DNA of 64,000 nt from Nakamurella alba. GTDB lineage: Bacteria > Actinomycetota > Actinomycetes > Mycobacteriales > Nakamurellaceae. This document shows positions 1 to 8,778 of the stretch, one piece after another. Each line of letters opens with the position of its first letter. Position 1 is the stretch's first letter. The stretch spans positions 682,001-746,000 of the forward strand of contig NZ_WLYK01000001.1 of the NCBI RefSeq assembly GCF_009707545.1, given 5' to 3'. The position numbers and the translations under genes are program-made. The notes beneath the pieces were generated by a model. That model searched no databases, was not told where the DNA came from, and was given only the letters and a program-made list of their open reading frames with translations.

Positions 1-432
1 CTGCGGTCCTCCTGGTTGCTGGTGCCGCTGGCCCAGGCACTGGTGGTCACCCCGCTGGTGGTGCGGATGCTGGTGCCGCTGGTCCGGTCCACCGACGACC
101 GGCTGCGGCAGGCCGCCGGGGTGCTCGGTGCCCCGCCGCTGACCGTTTGGCGCACCGTCGATCTCCCGCTGGCCGCCCGCGGCGCGGCCGGCGCGGCGGC
201 CTTCGCCTTCGCCGTGGCGCTGGGGGAGTTCGGTGCCACCAGCTTCCTGGCGCGGCCGCGGACACCCACGCTGCCGGTGGTGATCGGCCGGCTGATCTCC
301 CGCCCCGGTGAGGTCAACGCCGGGATGGCGCTGGCCGCCGCCACCGTGCTGGCCCTGCTCTGCGTGCTGGTGGTGGCGGCGATCGACCTGCTCGGCGACA
401 CCCGCCGGGCCGGCGGGATCGGCGGCTTCTGA
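1..432 (+). CDS. ABC transporter permease, C-terminal part
   Basis: The reading frame is open from the first base, so this is the C-terminal part (about 143 residues) of an inner-membrane permease. It has three hydrophobic stretches and the EAA-type loop that docks the ATPase (RQAAGVLGAPPLTVWRTVDL, then PL). The run GEFGATSFLARP followed by TLPVVIGRLISRPG resembles ThiP and ferric-iron permeases that pair with the ThiQ/FbpC type of ATPase. The ATPase gene starts 33 bases downstream, so the two form one transport operon. The substrate (thiamine, iron or another small solute) cannot be decided because the N-terminus and the binding-protein gene lie outside the window. Confidence 0.85.
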   Translation: MRSSWLLVPLAQALVVTPLVVRMLVPLVRSTDDRLRQAAGVLGAPPLTVWRTVDLPLAARGAAGAAAFAFAVALGEFGATSFLARPRTPTLPVVIGRLISRPGEVNAGMALAAATVLALLCVLVVAAIDLLGDTRRAGGIGGF

Positions 433-465
433 GATGACGGTGACCCGCGTTGGTGGTGACGTGAG

Positions 466-1461
466 ATGACCCTTCACATCGAGGATCTCGTGGTCCGGTA
501 CGGATCGGACGGCACTGCCCCGGCCGCGGTGGACGGGGTGGACCTGACGGTGGCCGACGGCGAGGTGGTCGCACTGCTCGGCCCGTCCGGCTGCGGGAAG
601 TCGACCCTGCTGCGCGCGGTCGCCGGGCTGGAACCACCGGCCGGCGGTCGGATCCGCTGGGACGACACCGATCTCGCCCGGGTGCCGGCGCACCGGCGTG
701 GGTTCGGGCTGATGTTCCAGGACGGTGTGCTCTTCCCGCACCGCGACGTCGGCGGCAACATCGGCTACGGCCTGGAGCGGAACGGGGTGCGGCGCATCGC
801 GATCCGGGAGCGGGTGGACGAACTGCTGGACCTGGTGGGGCTGCCGGGCTTCGCCGGCCGCGCTGTCGGGACGTTGTCCGGCGGTCAGGCGCAACGTGTG
901 GCGCTGGCCCGCGCGCTGGCGCCGCGGCCGCGGCTGCTGCTGCTGGACGAGCCGCTGGCCGCGCTGGACCGGGAGCTGCGGGAGCGGCTGATCGGCGACC
1001 TGCGGGAGGTGCTGCGCAGCACCGGCACCACGGCGCTGTACGTCACCCACGACCAGGGCGAGGCCTTCGCGCTGGCCGACCGGGTCGGGCTCATGGATGC
1101 CGGCCGGATCCGGCAGCTGGGTGCACCGGCGCAGGTGTGGTCGCACCCGGCCGATGCCTGGGTGGCCGGCTTCGTCGGGTTCGGCGCGGTCCGGGACGCC
1201 GGGGAGCTGACCGCGGCGACCGGGGTCCCGCTGGCACCTGGTGACTGGGCGCTGCGTCCCGCCGCCTTCGAGGTGGTCGACGGGGCCGGGTTGGCGGCGA
1301 CCGTGCTGCGCTCGCTGCCGGGTCCGGACCGGTCCCGGGTGCGGGTGGAGCTCCCCAGCCTGGGGGAGCTCGACGCCCTCGGCCCGCCCGGCCCGCCCGC
1401 CCCCGGCACCAAGGTGCACCTCCGTTTCGACCCCACCCATTGCGCCCCGTTGGGTGCCTGA
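466..1461 (+). CDS. ABC transporter ATP-binding protein (FbpC/ThiQ type)
   Basis: A 331-residue cytoplasmic ATPase that energises the permease just upstream. It shows Walker A (GPSGCGKST), the Q-loop (MFQDGVLFPH), the signature LSGGQAQRVALARAL, Walker B with the D-loop (LLLLDEPLAALD) and the H-loop (YVTHDQ). About 100 residues follow the nucleotide-binding domain, as in family members with a C-terminal TOBE-like domain. The ATG at 466 is used; a GTG five bases earlier is out of frame. Family similarity covers iron(III), thiamine and other importers, so the substrate is not assigned. Confidence 0.88.
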   Translation: MTLHIEDLVVRYGSDGTAPAAVDGVDLTVADGEVVALLGPSGCGKSTLLRAVAGLEPPAGGRIRWDDTDLARVPAHRRGFGLMFQDGVLFPHRDVGGNIGYGLERNGVRRIAIRERVDELLDLVGLPGFAGRAVGTLSGGQAQRVALARALAPRPRLLLLDEPLAALDRELRERLIGDLREVLRSTGTTALYVTHDQGEAFALADRVGLMDAGRIRQLGAPAQVWSHPADAWVAGFVGFGAVRDAGELTAATGVPLAPGDWALRPAAFEVVDGAGLAATVLRSLPGPDRSRVRVELPSLGELDALGPPGPPAPGTKVHLRFDPTHCAPLGA

Positions 1462-1574
1462 TGCTCGCGGCCCGTTGGGCGCTCCGGTCCTCGCCCCTGG
1501 AGTCGTTCTGCCGGGCATTCCAGGTTCGGGGGCTGCGATCCTCGCGCCGCGACCGCTCGTGGCACGCTGATCGG

Positions 1575-2456
1575 ATGCCCCGTCCGTTGCGCTGTGCCGT
1601 CGTGGTCCCCGCCCCCGCGGCCTCGGTGCGTCGGGTGCTGGCCGGATCCCAGGTATGGGTGCGCGCGCTGCGCTCGCTCGGCCTGCGATGCAGCACCGAC
1701 GCCGGCCCGACCCTGACCACCGGTACCGACCTGCACTTCCGCTCCGACCTGCGGTTGGCCACCGACACCGCCCGGCTCACCGTCACCGGCACCGATGAGC
1801 AGGGGCTGCCGGTGCTGGCGGTCACCCTCGGCCGGCTGACCAGGGCCGACCTGCGGATCCGCACGGCGGAGACCGGCGCGGGCGTGCTGACCACGCTGGA
1901 CCTGCGGATCACCGGTCCGGACCGGTACACCCCCTACGCCCGCCGCCGTTTGATCCGGTTCGGCCAGGCGGTGCTGGGCGTGGCGACCGTCACTGCTCGC
2001 GATCCGCAGGTGGTGGTCGCCGGTGCGGTGTTCCGGGACGGCACGGTGCTGGCGGCCCGCCGGGCCCGGCCGGAAGCGCTGGCCGGGCTGTGGGAGATGC
2101 CGGGCGGCCGGGTGGAACCGGGGGAGACCGAACCGGTGGCGCTGCGCCGCGAGCTGGCAGAGGAACTGGGCATCACGGTGCGCGTGGGCGAGCGGATCGA
2201 ACCGTCGGCCCAGGTGGGACCGGGTCTGGTGCTGCACCCGTGGACCGCGGACTGGACCGGCGGGGAGCCGCGGCCGATGGAGGCGGACCCGGCGCACGAC
2301 GAGGTCCGCTGGCTGCGGGCGGACCAACTCGACGAGGTCGACTGGCTGCCCGGCGACGCACCGTTCGTCGAGGCCGTGCGGGCCCTGTTGACCGTCCGGG
2401 CCGGAGCAGCCCGTACCGACACGCACGATGCCGGGGTGGAGCAGCCGACCAGGTAG
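1575..2456 (+). CDS. Nudix hydrolase with N-terminal extra domain (MutT2-like)
   Basis: A 293-residue protein. The C-terminal half is a complete Nudix domain: G-x5-E-x7-REL-x-EE-x-GI is seen in [17 protein letters not shown] then AEELGI, and it would hydrolyse nucleoside diphosphate derivatives such as oxidised or modified (d)CTP or dGTP. Roughly the first 145 residues are a separate beta-rich region that looks like a small SRPBCC-type domain; that assignment is tentative. The frame stays open upstream to 1440, but the ATG at 1575 gives a sensible N-terminus and clears the ABC ATPase. In mycobacteria mutT2 also lies a few genes before typA, which supports MutT2-like sanitising of the nucleotide pool. 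Confidence 0.8.
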   Translation: MPRPLRCAVVVPAPAASVRRVLAGSQVWVRALRSLGLRCSTDAGPTLTTGTDLHFRSDLRLATDTARLTVTGTDEQGLPVLAVTLGRLTRADLRIRTAETGAGVLTTLDLRITGPDRYTPYARRRLIRFGQAVLGVATVTARDPQVVVAGAVFRDGTVLAARRARPEALAGLWEMPGGRVEPGETEPVALRRELAEELGITVRVGERIEPSAQVGPGLVLHPWTADWTGGEPRPMEADPAHDEVRWLRADQLDEVDWLPGDAPFVEAVRALLTVRAGAARTDTHDAGVEQPTR

Positions 2457-2560
2457 CCTGGGAAGGCTGCACTGCATCGGCTCCGGCGGAATTCCTCGGA
2501 CCCACCGGGTGCGCCTGCCGAGAACCTGCCCCTGATCCCCGCCTGATGGAGTGCCCCGCT

Positions 2561-4468
2561 GTGTCCAGCACCACCGAGTCGTCCAGCCCCACCGCGTCGT
2601 CGAGCGTAATCGCGGACCTGCCGCTCCTGGTCCGCGAGGACCTCCGCAACGTCGCCATCGTCGCGCACGTCGACCACGGCAAGACCACCCTCGTCGACGC
2701 CATGCTCTGGCAGTCCGGCGCCTTCCGGGTCGGCTCCAACGTTGCCGACCGGGTGATGGACTCCAACGACCTGGAGCGCGAGAAGGGCATCACCATCCTC
2801 GCCAAGAACACCGCGGTGAAGCGGGGCGACATGACGATCAACATCGTCGACACCCCCGGTCACGCGGACTTCGGCGGCGAGGTGGAGCGCGCGCTGTCCA
2901 TGGTCGACGGCGTCGTCCTGCTGGTGGACGCCTCCGAGGGACCCCTGCCGCAGACCCGGTTCGTCCTGCGCAAGGCGCTGATGGCCCGGCTGCCGGTGGT
3001 CCTGGTGATCAACAAGACCGACCGCAGCGATGCCCGCATCGACGAGGTCGTCGACGAGACCTACGCCCTGTTCCTGGATCTCGACGCCGACGACGAGCAG
3101 ATCGACTTCCCGATCGTCTACTGCTCCTCCCGCGCCGGCCGCGCCTCGCTGACCAAGCCGGGCAACGGCGAGATGCCGGACCACGAGAACCTGGACCCGC
3201 TGTTCGAGACCCTGCTGCAGGCCATCCCGGCACCGACCTACCACGAGGGTGCGCCGCTGCAGGCGCAGGTCACCAACATCGACGCCTCCCCGTTCCTCGG
3301 CCGTATCGGCATGTGCCGGGTGGTCGAGGGCACGATCCGCAAGGGCCAGCAGGTCGCGTGGATCAGCCAGGACGGCAGCACCACCCGCACCAAGATCACC
3401 GAGCTGCTGATGACCGAGGCGCTGGAGCGGGTGCCGGTCGAGGAGGCCCGCGCCGGTGACCTGATCGCCGTCGCCGGCATCGCCGACATCACCATCGGCG
3501 AGACCCTGGCCGACCCGGAGAACCCGCACCAGCTGCCGCTGATCACGGTCGACGAGCCGGCCATCTCGATGACCGTCGGCATCAACACCTCGCCACTGGC
3601 CGGCAAGGACGGCGGCACCAAGCTGACGGCCCGCCAGGTCAAGAACCGGCTGGACGCCGAGCTGATCGGCAACGTCTCGCTCCGCGTGCTGAACACCGAG
3701 CGGCCGGACACCTGGGAGGTGCAGGGCCGCGGCGAGCTCGCGCTGGCGATCCTGGTGGAGACCATGCGCCGGGAAGGCTTCGAGCTCACCATCGGCAAGC
3801 CGCAGGTGGTCACCAAGGTCGTCGACGGCAAGAAGGAGGAGCCGTTCGAGCGGCTCACCATCGACGTGCCGGAGGAGTACCTCGGCGCGGTGACCCAGCT
3901 GCTCGCCGTGCGCAAGGGCCGCATGGAGAACATGAGCAACCACGGCACCGGCTGGGTGCGGCTCGAGTTCCACGTCCCGTCGCGCGGGCTGATCGGCTTC
4001 CGCACCGATTTCCTCACCGACACCCGCGGCACAGGCATCGCCAGCGCCATCTTCGACGGCTACGGCCCGTGGGCCGGCGAGCTGCGCGCCCGGGCCAGCG
4101 GCTCGCTGGTCGCCGACCGCGCCGGCAAGGCCACCCCGTTCGCGATGTTCTCGCTGCAGGAGCGCGGCACCATGTTCGTGCCGCCGACCACCGAGGTGTA
4201 CGAGGGCATGATCATCGGCGAGAACTCCCGCGCCGACGACATGGACGTCAACATCACCAAGGAGAAGAAGCTCACCAACATGCGCTCGGCCACCGGTGAC
4301 GAGCTGGTGCACCTGGTGCCGCCGCGTGCGCTCTCCCTGGAGCAGGCGCTGGAGTTCTGCGCGGACGACGAGTGCGTGGAGATCACGCCGGTCTCGGCGC
4401 GGATCCGCAAGGTCATCCTGAACGCGGGGGAGCGGGCCCGGGCCCGCACCCGCGGGAAGAACGGCTGA
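2561..4468 (+). CDS. typA: Translational GTPase TypA/BipA
   Basis: A 635-residue ribosome-associated GTPase of the elongation-factor family, involved in 50S assembly and stress adaptation. Visible motifs are the P-loop [10 protein letters not shown], the switch I region [28 protein letters not shown] and the NKTD guanine-specificity motif, followed by EF-G-like domains and the TypA-specific C-terminal domain ([20 protein letters not shown]). The GTG at 2561 is preferred because GGAG at 2548-2551 lies nine bases before it; an in-frame ATG at 2546 would add five residues. It is followed closely by an LpqW-like gene, the same neighbour as in mycobacteria. Confidence 0.93.
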   Translation: MSSTTESSSPTASSSVIADLPLLVREDLRNVAIVAHVDHGKTTLVDAMLWQSGAFRVGSNVADRVMDSNDLEREKGITILAKNTAVKRGDMTINIVDTPGHADFGGEVERALSMVDGVVLLVDASEGPLPQTRFVLRKALMARLPVVLVINKTDRSDARIDEVVDETYALFLDLDADDEQIDFPIVYCSSRAGRASLTKPGNGEMPDHENLDPLFETLLQAIPAPTYHEGAPLQAQVTNIDASPFLGRIGMCRVVEGTIRKGQQVAWISQDGSTTRTKITELLMTEALERVPVEEARAGDLIAVAGIADITIGETLADPENPHQLPLITVDEPAISMTVGINTSPLAGKDGGTKLTARQVKNRLDAELIGNVSLRVLNTERPDTWEVQGRGELALAILVETMRREGFELTIGKPQVVTKVVDGKKEEPFERLTIDVPEEYLGAVTQLLAVRKGRMENMSNHGTGWVRLEFHVPSRGLIGFRTDFLTDTRGTGIASAIFDGYGPWAGELRARASGSLVADRAGKATPFAMFSLQERGTMFVPPTTEVYEGMIIGENSRADDMDVNITKEKKLTNMRSATGDELVHLVPPRALSLEQALEFCADDECVEITPVSARIRKVILNAGERARARTRGKNG

Positions 4469-4487
4469 CGGAGCAGCCGGGGCACTC

Positions 4488-6272
4488 GTGGGGGTGACCG
4501 GCCGGACGGCCCGGAGGCGACCGACGCGGACCGCCCTCGGTCTGCTCGCGCTGGTCCTGGCCACGACCGCCGGCACCGCCTGCACCCCACCGGGACTGCC
4601 CCCGCCGCAGTCGCCCAGCGCCGCACCGTCGGTCAGTACGTCGGCGGACGAGGCGCCGGGCACCCTGGTGATCGGCATGGAGGGCACACCCACCGGTTTC
4701 AACCCGCACGTGATCGCCGACCACTCGGCGGCCACCGTCGCGGTGGCCGGCCTGGTGCTGCCGTCCGTCTCCACCATCTCCGCCGACGGCGCGGTCGGGC
4801 TGAACACCGAGCTGGTCAGCTCCGCCGAGGTGACCAGCGAGGACCCGTTCACCGTCACCTACTCACTGGTGCGGGACGCGGCGTGGTCGGACGGCACCCC
4901 GATCACCGCCGAGGACTTCTCCTACCTCCGGGACCAGCTGCTCAGCCAGCCCGGCACCGTCGAGCCGGCGGGGTACCGGCTGATCACCGACATCCGGTCG
5001 CTGGACGCCGGGAAAACGGTCGAGGTCGAGTTCTCCGGTCCGGTCGCCGACTGGCTCACCCTGTTCTCCCCGCTGTTGCCCTCGCACCTGCTGAAGGACT
5101 CGCCGGGCGGGTGGTCGGACACCCTGGCCACCGGCCTGCCGGTGTCGGGCGGTCGCTACAAGGTCGACTCCTACGACGGCACCACCGGCGAGATCACCCT
5201 GGTCCGCAACGACAAGTACTGGGGCCCGCAGCCCGGTCCGGCCACCGTCGTGCTGCGCATCGGCACCAGCAGTGCCCTCATCGCCGCTCTGGCCCGGGGT
5301 GATCTGCAGGCCGCGGTGCTCCGTCCGGACGCCGCCGCCACCGCCGAGCTGGCCGCCGCCGTGCCCGCGGACCACCGGGTCACCGTGCCTGCGGCCGAGA
5401 CGGTCCAGTTGCTGATGTCCTTCGGCAATCCGGTGGACACCTCGTCCCCGTCCGACGGGACCGACCCGGGCACCGGTGACGACTCGGCCGCCGTCCCGCC
5501 GGTGACCGCCGACGTCGGCGTGCGCCGGGCCGTCGCGGCCGCGCTGGACCTGCCGGCGCTGTCCGCGCTGCTGGGCAGCGGGAACGCGGGCCGGGTGCCC
5601 GACTCCCTGGTGACGCTGCCGGACCGGACCAGGCTGCTGCCCCCGGTGGTCACCGGGAACGCCGATGCCGCAAGGGATCTGCTGGACGAGGCGGGCTGGA
5701 CGCAGGGGCCGGGGGTGTACCGGGTCAAGGACGGGCAGGTCCTCCGGATGACCCTGGGCTTCCCGACCGACGGCACCGGCGACGCCCGGCTGCAGTCGGC
5801 GGCGCAGGCGATCCAGCAGTCGCTGGGCCGGGTGGGGATCGAGGTGACCCTGCGCCGGGACACCGGCAACGACCTGCTCGGCACGCTGCTGTCCGCGGGC
5901 ACCGTGCAGCTGGCCCTGGTGGACCGGCCACGCTCGGTCTCCGACTCGCTGGCTGCTGCCTCCGCCTTCGGGTGCCCGGCCGACGATGCCGACCCGGACA
6001 CCCCGGTGCCGGTCGGCAACCCCGGTGGGTTCTGCGACCCGGCGATCGACGCCCTGCTCGCCGATGCGGTGGCAACCGGGAGCACCGACAGCGGCGTGTC
6101 CGGTGGGCAGCTGGACGACGCGCTGTGGTCGCAACTGCCGGTGCTGCCGCTGTCGGCGCCGGACCAGGTGGTGGCCACCGGTGACCTGCTGGCCGGGATC
6201 CTGGCCGACGCCGGCCCGGGCTGGGCCTGGACCGGCCCGTTGGCCGGGCTGCCGGAGTGGCCCACCGGCTGA
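4488..6272 (+). CDS. LpqW-like lipoprotein, ABC solute-binding protein fold
   Basis: A 594-residue exported protein of the SBP_bac_5 (peptide-binding) fold. It starts with an Arg-rich n-region, a hydrophobic core and a lipobox ending at Cys32 (GTAC), so it is probably a lipoprotein on the outer face of the membrane. Family-typical segments include DAAWSDGTPITAEDF and a later VRRAVAAALD. It follows typA directly, as lpqW does in mycobacteria, where LpqW shares this fold but steers phosphatidylinositol-mannoside/lipomannan synthesis rather than feeding a transporter. No permease gene is adjacent before the unrelated dpp set. Calling it the LpqW orthologue is inference from position and fold. 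Confidence 0.78.
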   Translation: MGVTGRTARRRPTRTALGLLALVLATTAGTACTPPGLPPPQSPSAAPSVSTSADEAPGTLVIGMEGTPTGFNPHVIADHSAATVAVAGLVLPSVSTISADGAVGLNTELVSSAEVTSEDPFTVTYSLVRDAAWSDGTPITAEDFSYLRDQLLSQPGTVEPAGYRLITDIRSLDAGKTVEVEFSGPVADWLTLFSPLLPSHLLKDSPGGWSDTLATGLPVSGGRYKVDSYDGTTGEITLVRNDKYWGPQPGPATVVLRIGTSSALIAALARGDLQAAVLRPDAAATAELAAAVPADHRVTVPAAETVQLLMSFGNPVDTSSPSDGTDPGTGDDSAAVPPVTADVGVRRAVAAALDLPALSALLGSGNAGRVPDSLVTLPDRTRLLPPVVTGNADAARDLLDEAGWTQGPGVYRVKDGQVLRMTLGFPTDGTGDARLQSAAQAIQQSLGRVGIEVTLRRDTGNDLLGTLLSAGTVQLALVDRPRSVSDSLAAASAFGCPADDADPDTPVPVGNPGGFCDPAIDALLADAVATGSTDSGVSGGQLDDALWSQLPVLPLSAPDQVVATGDLLAGILADAGPGWAWTGPLAGLPEWPTG

Positions 6273-6289
6273 ACCCACCAGCCGGTGGG
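6261..6289 (+). terminator. Hairpin at the end of the lpqW-like gene
   Basis: CCCACCGGCT (6261-6270) pairs perfectly with AGCCGGTGGG (6280-6289) around a 9-base loop. A second perfect palindrome, GCATCCGCGGATGC, follows at 6293-6306. There is no T-run after them, as is common in high-GC actinobacteria. Probably a terminator or 3' end stabiliser. Confidence 0.5.
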
Positions 6290-6614
6290 CAGGCATCCGC
6301 GGATGCCCGCACGCTCCGTGACCGGGCCACCACTCACCCATTCGCGCAAAGTCTTCCGGAGTGACGGTGATCTCACCGGAATTCCTCCGGTTCATCTGCC
6401 GGTGACCGACTTGACCGTTTGGTTTCTCCCAATGGCGCACCGGCGGTCACCAAATGGTCACGATCAATCTTGTCGGCTGGCCCGGATAGTGGGATGGTTC
6501 GTACAGTCTGGCGGTCAGACACAGACAGGGGTTACTGCTCGGTACGGGAACGCTGCCGGTCGATGGGGGCCGGAAGTGTCGTACCGAGGTGTGCTCCGAG
6601 GAGGACTTGTCCAC
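6273..6614. other. Intergenic region before the peptide-binding lipoprotein gene
   Basis: 342 bases without a convincing gene. The first 35 bases hold two stem-loops that probably end transcription of the upstream gene. The rest must contain the promoter and leader of the peptide transporter. TACAGT at 6502-6507 could be a -10 hexamer but no matching -35 is evident. A Shine-Dalgarno-like GAGGAGG lies just before the start codon at 6615. Confidence 0.5.
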
Positions 6615-8618
6615 ATGAGGAAGTCACGAGCAGTGGTTCTCACTGCTCTCGTCTCGAGCGCAGCGGTCATCATGGCCGCCTGCTCGACACCAGGACAGAG
6701 CGACACCACGACCACCGCTGCCACGACTCCCAGTGCCGCGGAGAGCAGTGCGACCGGCGGCGGCAGCGCCACCAGCGAGCCGACCGGGTCCGCTTCCGCG
6801 TCGACCAGCGCGACCGGCGGTGCCGGCACCGCCGGTGACTGCGCCGGCACCCCGCACGGCGCCTACGACGACCCGGGTGCCGCCACCGGCGCCGTGACCG
6901 TGGGCTACAACGAGATCTCCACCTCGTTCAACGGTCTGACCGGACACGGCAACTCGGTCTACAACTCGAACGCGATGTACCTCCTCCAGGCCCAGGCGTC
7001 GTACTACGACAAGGACCTGACCCTGGTCAACAACGACTCGTTCATCACCTGCGAGACGGTGTCCGAGGACCCGCTGACGGTGAAGTACACGGTCAACGCG
7101 GATGCCAAGTGGTCGGACGGCGTGCCGGTCGACGCCAACGACATCCTGCTCGCCTGGATCGCGCAGAGCGGCAACTTCAACACCGCCGAGGCCGAGTACG
7201 ACGAGGACGGCAACCTGATCCCGTCGACCGACAACGTCTCCTTCGACGCCTCCAGCCCGGGTCTGGCCCTGATCAAGGACTTCCCGGAGATGAGCGACGA
7301 CAACAAGTCGATCACCTTCGTCTACTCCGAGCCGTTCGTGGACTACAAGCTGACCCTCGTCGGCCAGCTGGTCCCGGCGCACGTCGTGGCCCAGAAGGCG
7401 CTCGAGATCACCGACGCCACCGAGGCCAACGCCGCGCTGGTCAAGGCCGCGCAGGACAAGGACAAGGCGTCGCTGATCAAGATCGCCAACTTCTGGAACA
7501 CCGGTTTCGACGCCACCTCGCTGCCCAGCGACCCGGCGCTGTACCTGTCCAACGGTCCGTACATGCTGACCGACTGGGCCGAGAACCAGTTCATGACCTT
7601 CAAGGTCAACCCGGACTACACCTGGGGCCCGAAGCCGGCGATCGAGCAGATCACCATCCAGTACGCACCGGACCCGACCGCGGCCGTGCAGTCGCTGGCC
7701 AACGGTGAGCTGCAGATCATCGAGCCGCAGGCCACCGCCGACGTGCTGAAGGGCCTGCAGGCCCAGGAGCCCAACGGCATCACCACGGTCAACGGCAACG
7801 GCGGCACCTACGAGCACGTCGACCTCGTGTTCGACAACGGCGGTCCGTTCGACCCCAAGACCTACGGCGGCGACGAGGACAAGGCGAAGGCCGTGCGTCT
7901 GGCCTTCCTGAAGGCCATCCCGCGTCAGGAGATCATCGATCGCCTGATCAAGCCGCTGAACCCGGAGGCCACGGTCCGTGACTCCTACCAGTTCGTGGCC
8001 GGTGCCCCGGGCTACGACGAGGTCACCGCGGCCAACGGCATGGCGGACGCCTTCAACGGCAACATCGACGAGGCCAAGAAGATCCTGGCCGATGCCGGTG
8101 TCTCCACCACCACGCCGATCGACGTGCGCTTCATGTACGCCGACAACAACCCGCGGCGGGCCAACGAGTACCAGCTGATCGCGAACGCGGCCAAGGAGGT
8201 CGGGTTCAACGTGGTCGACGGCAAGAACGCCGACTGGAGCTCGCAGCTGTCCAACACCAAGATCTACGACGCCTCGCTGTTCGGCTGGCAGAACACCACC
8301 ACCGGTGTCTCGCAGATGCCGCCGAACTACCTGGGCAACATCGACGGTGCGTGGGCCGGCCAGAACAACTTCGGCCACTACAACAACGAGGACGTCAACA
8401 CCTGGATGACGGACCTCAACACCACCACCGAGACCGATGCGCAGGTCAAGCTGATCTCCGACACGGAGGCCCAGCTGGTGGCGGACGGCTTCGGCACCAC
8501 GATCTTCCAGCACCCGGACATCGTCGGTTTCGATTCCACCAAGGTGACGGGCGTCGGGTCGATCCCGGTCGTGCCGGCCGTGTTCTACAACTTCTGGGAG
8601 TGGAAGATCGCCGGCTGA
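6615..8618 (+). CDS. Peptide ABC transporter substrate-binding lipoprotein
   Basis: A 667-residue SBP_bac_5 protein that would capture oligo- or dipeptides outside the membrane and hand them to the permeases encoded downstream. The signal peptide ends in a good lipobox (IMAAC, Cys23), then a Thr/Ser/Ala/Gly-rich linker of about 50 residues tethers the domain. Core motifs include DAKWSDGVPVDANDILLAW and a long binding-protein body ending NFWEWKIAG. The ATG at 6615 is chosen over an upstream extension because it starts a perfect signal peptide and follows GAGGAGG. Substrate specificity cannot be read from the sequence. Confidence 0.88.
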   Translation: MRKSRAVVLTALVSSAAVIMAACSTPGQSDTTTTAATTPSAAESSATGGGSATSEPTGSASASTSATGGAGTAGDCAGTPHGAYDDPGAATGAVTVGYNEISTSFNGLTGHGNSVYNSNAMYLLQAQASYYDKDLTLVNNDSFITCETVSEDPLTVKYTVNADAKWSDGVPVDANDILLAWIAQSGNFNTAEAEYDEDGNLIPSTDNVSFDASSPGLALIKDFPEMSDDNKSITFVYSEPFVDYKLTLVGQLVPAHVVAQKALEITDATEANAALVKAAQDKDKASLIKIANFWNTGFDATSLPSDPALYLSNGPYMLTDWAENQFMTFKVNPDYTWGPKPAIEQITIQYAPDPTAAVQSLANGELQIIEPQATADVLKGLQAQEPNGITTVNGNGGTYEHVDLVFDNGGPFDPKTYGGDEDKAKAVRLAFLKAIPRQEIIDRLIKPLNPEATVRDSYQFVAGAPGYDEVTAANGMADAFNGNIDEAKKILADAGVSTTTPIDVRFMYADNNPRRANEYQLIANAAKEVGFNVVDGKNADWSSQLSNTKIYDASLFGWQNTTTGVSQMPPNYLGNIDGAWAGQNNFGHYNNEDVNTWMTDLNTTTETDAQVKLISDTEAQLVADGFGTTIFQHPDIVGFDSTKVTGVGSIPVVPAVFYNFWEWKIAG

Positions 8619-8644
8619 CGTCGGTGTTCCTACCGTGACCTGGT

Positions 8645-8685
8645 GCTGCGGCCGGGAGGTGGTTCCCCCACTTCCCGGCCGCAGC
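8645..8685 (+). terminator. Long stem-loop between binding-protein and permease genes
   Basis: Bases 8645-8662 pair with 8668-8685 as an 18-bp stem (17 Watson-Crick pairs and one G-T) with a 5-base loop TTCCC. No T-run follows. Its position just after the binding-protein gene suggests partial termination or protection of the upstream mRNA from 3' decay, giving more binding protein than permease. Confidence 0.6.
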
Positions 8686-8778
8686 CGGTTGCGACACAAT
8701 TCCCGGAAAACTGTGGCCCGGTGATGTCCGCGTGAACCACGCGCCGTCCCCGGGCCCGCGCGAGAGGTCGGTCCACCC

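Noticed and set aside
1461-1574. Further copy of the nusB-bldD repeat
   Set aside because: Similar short words occur but no matching arms or loop could be found.
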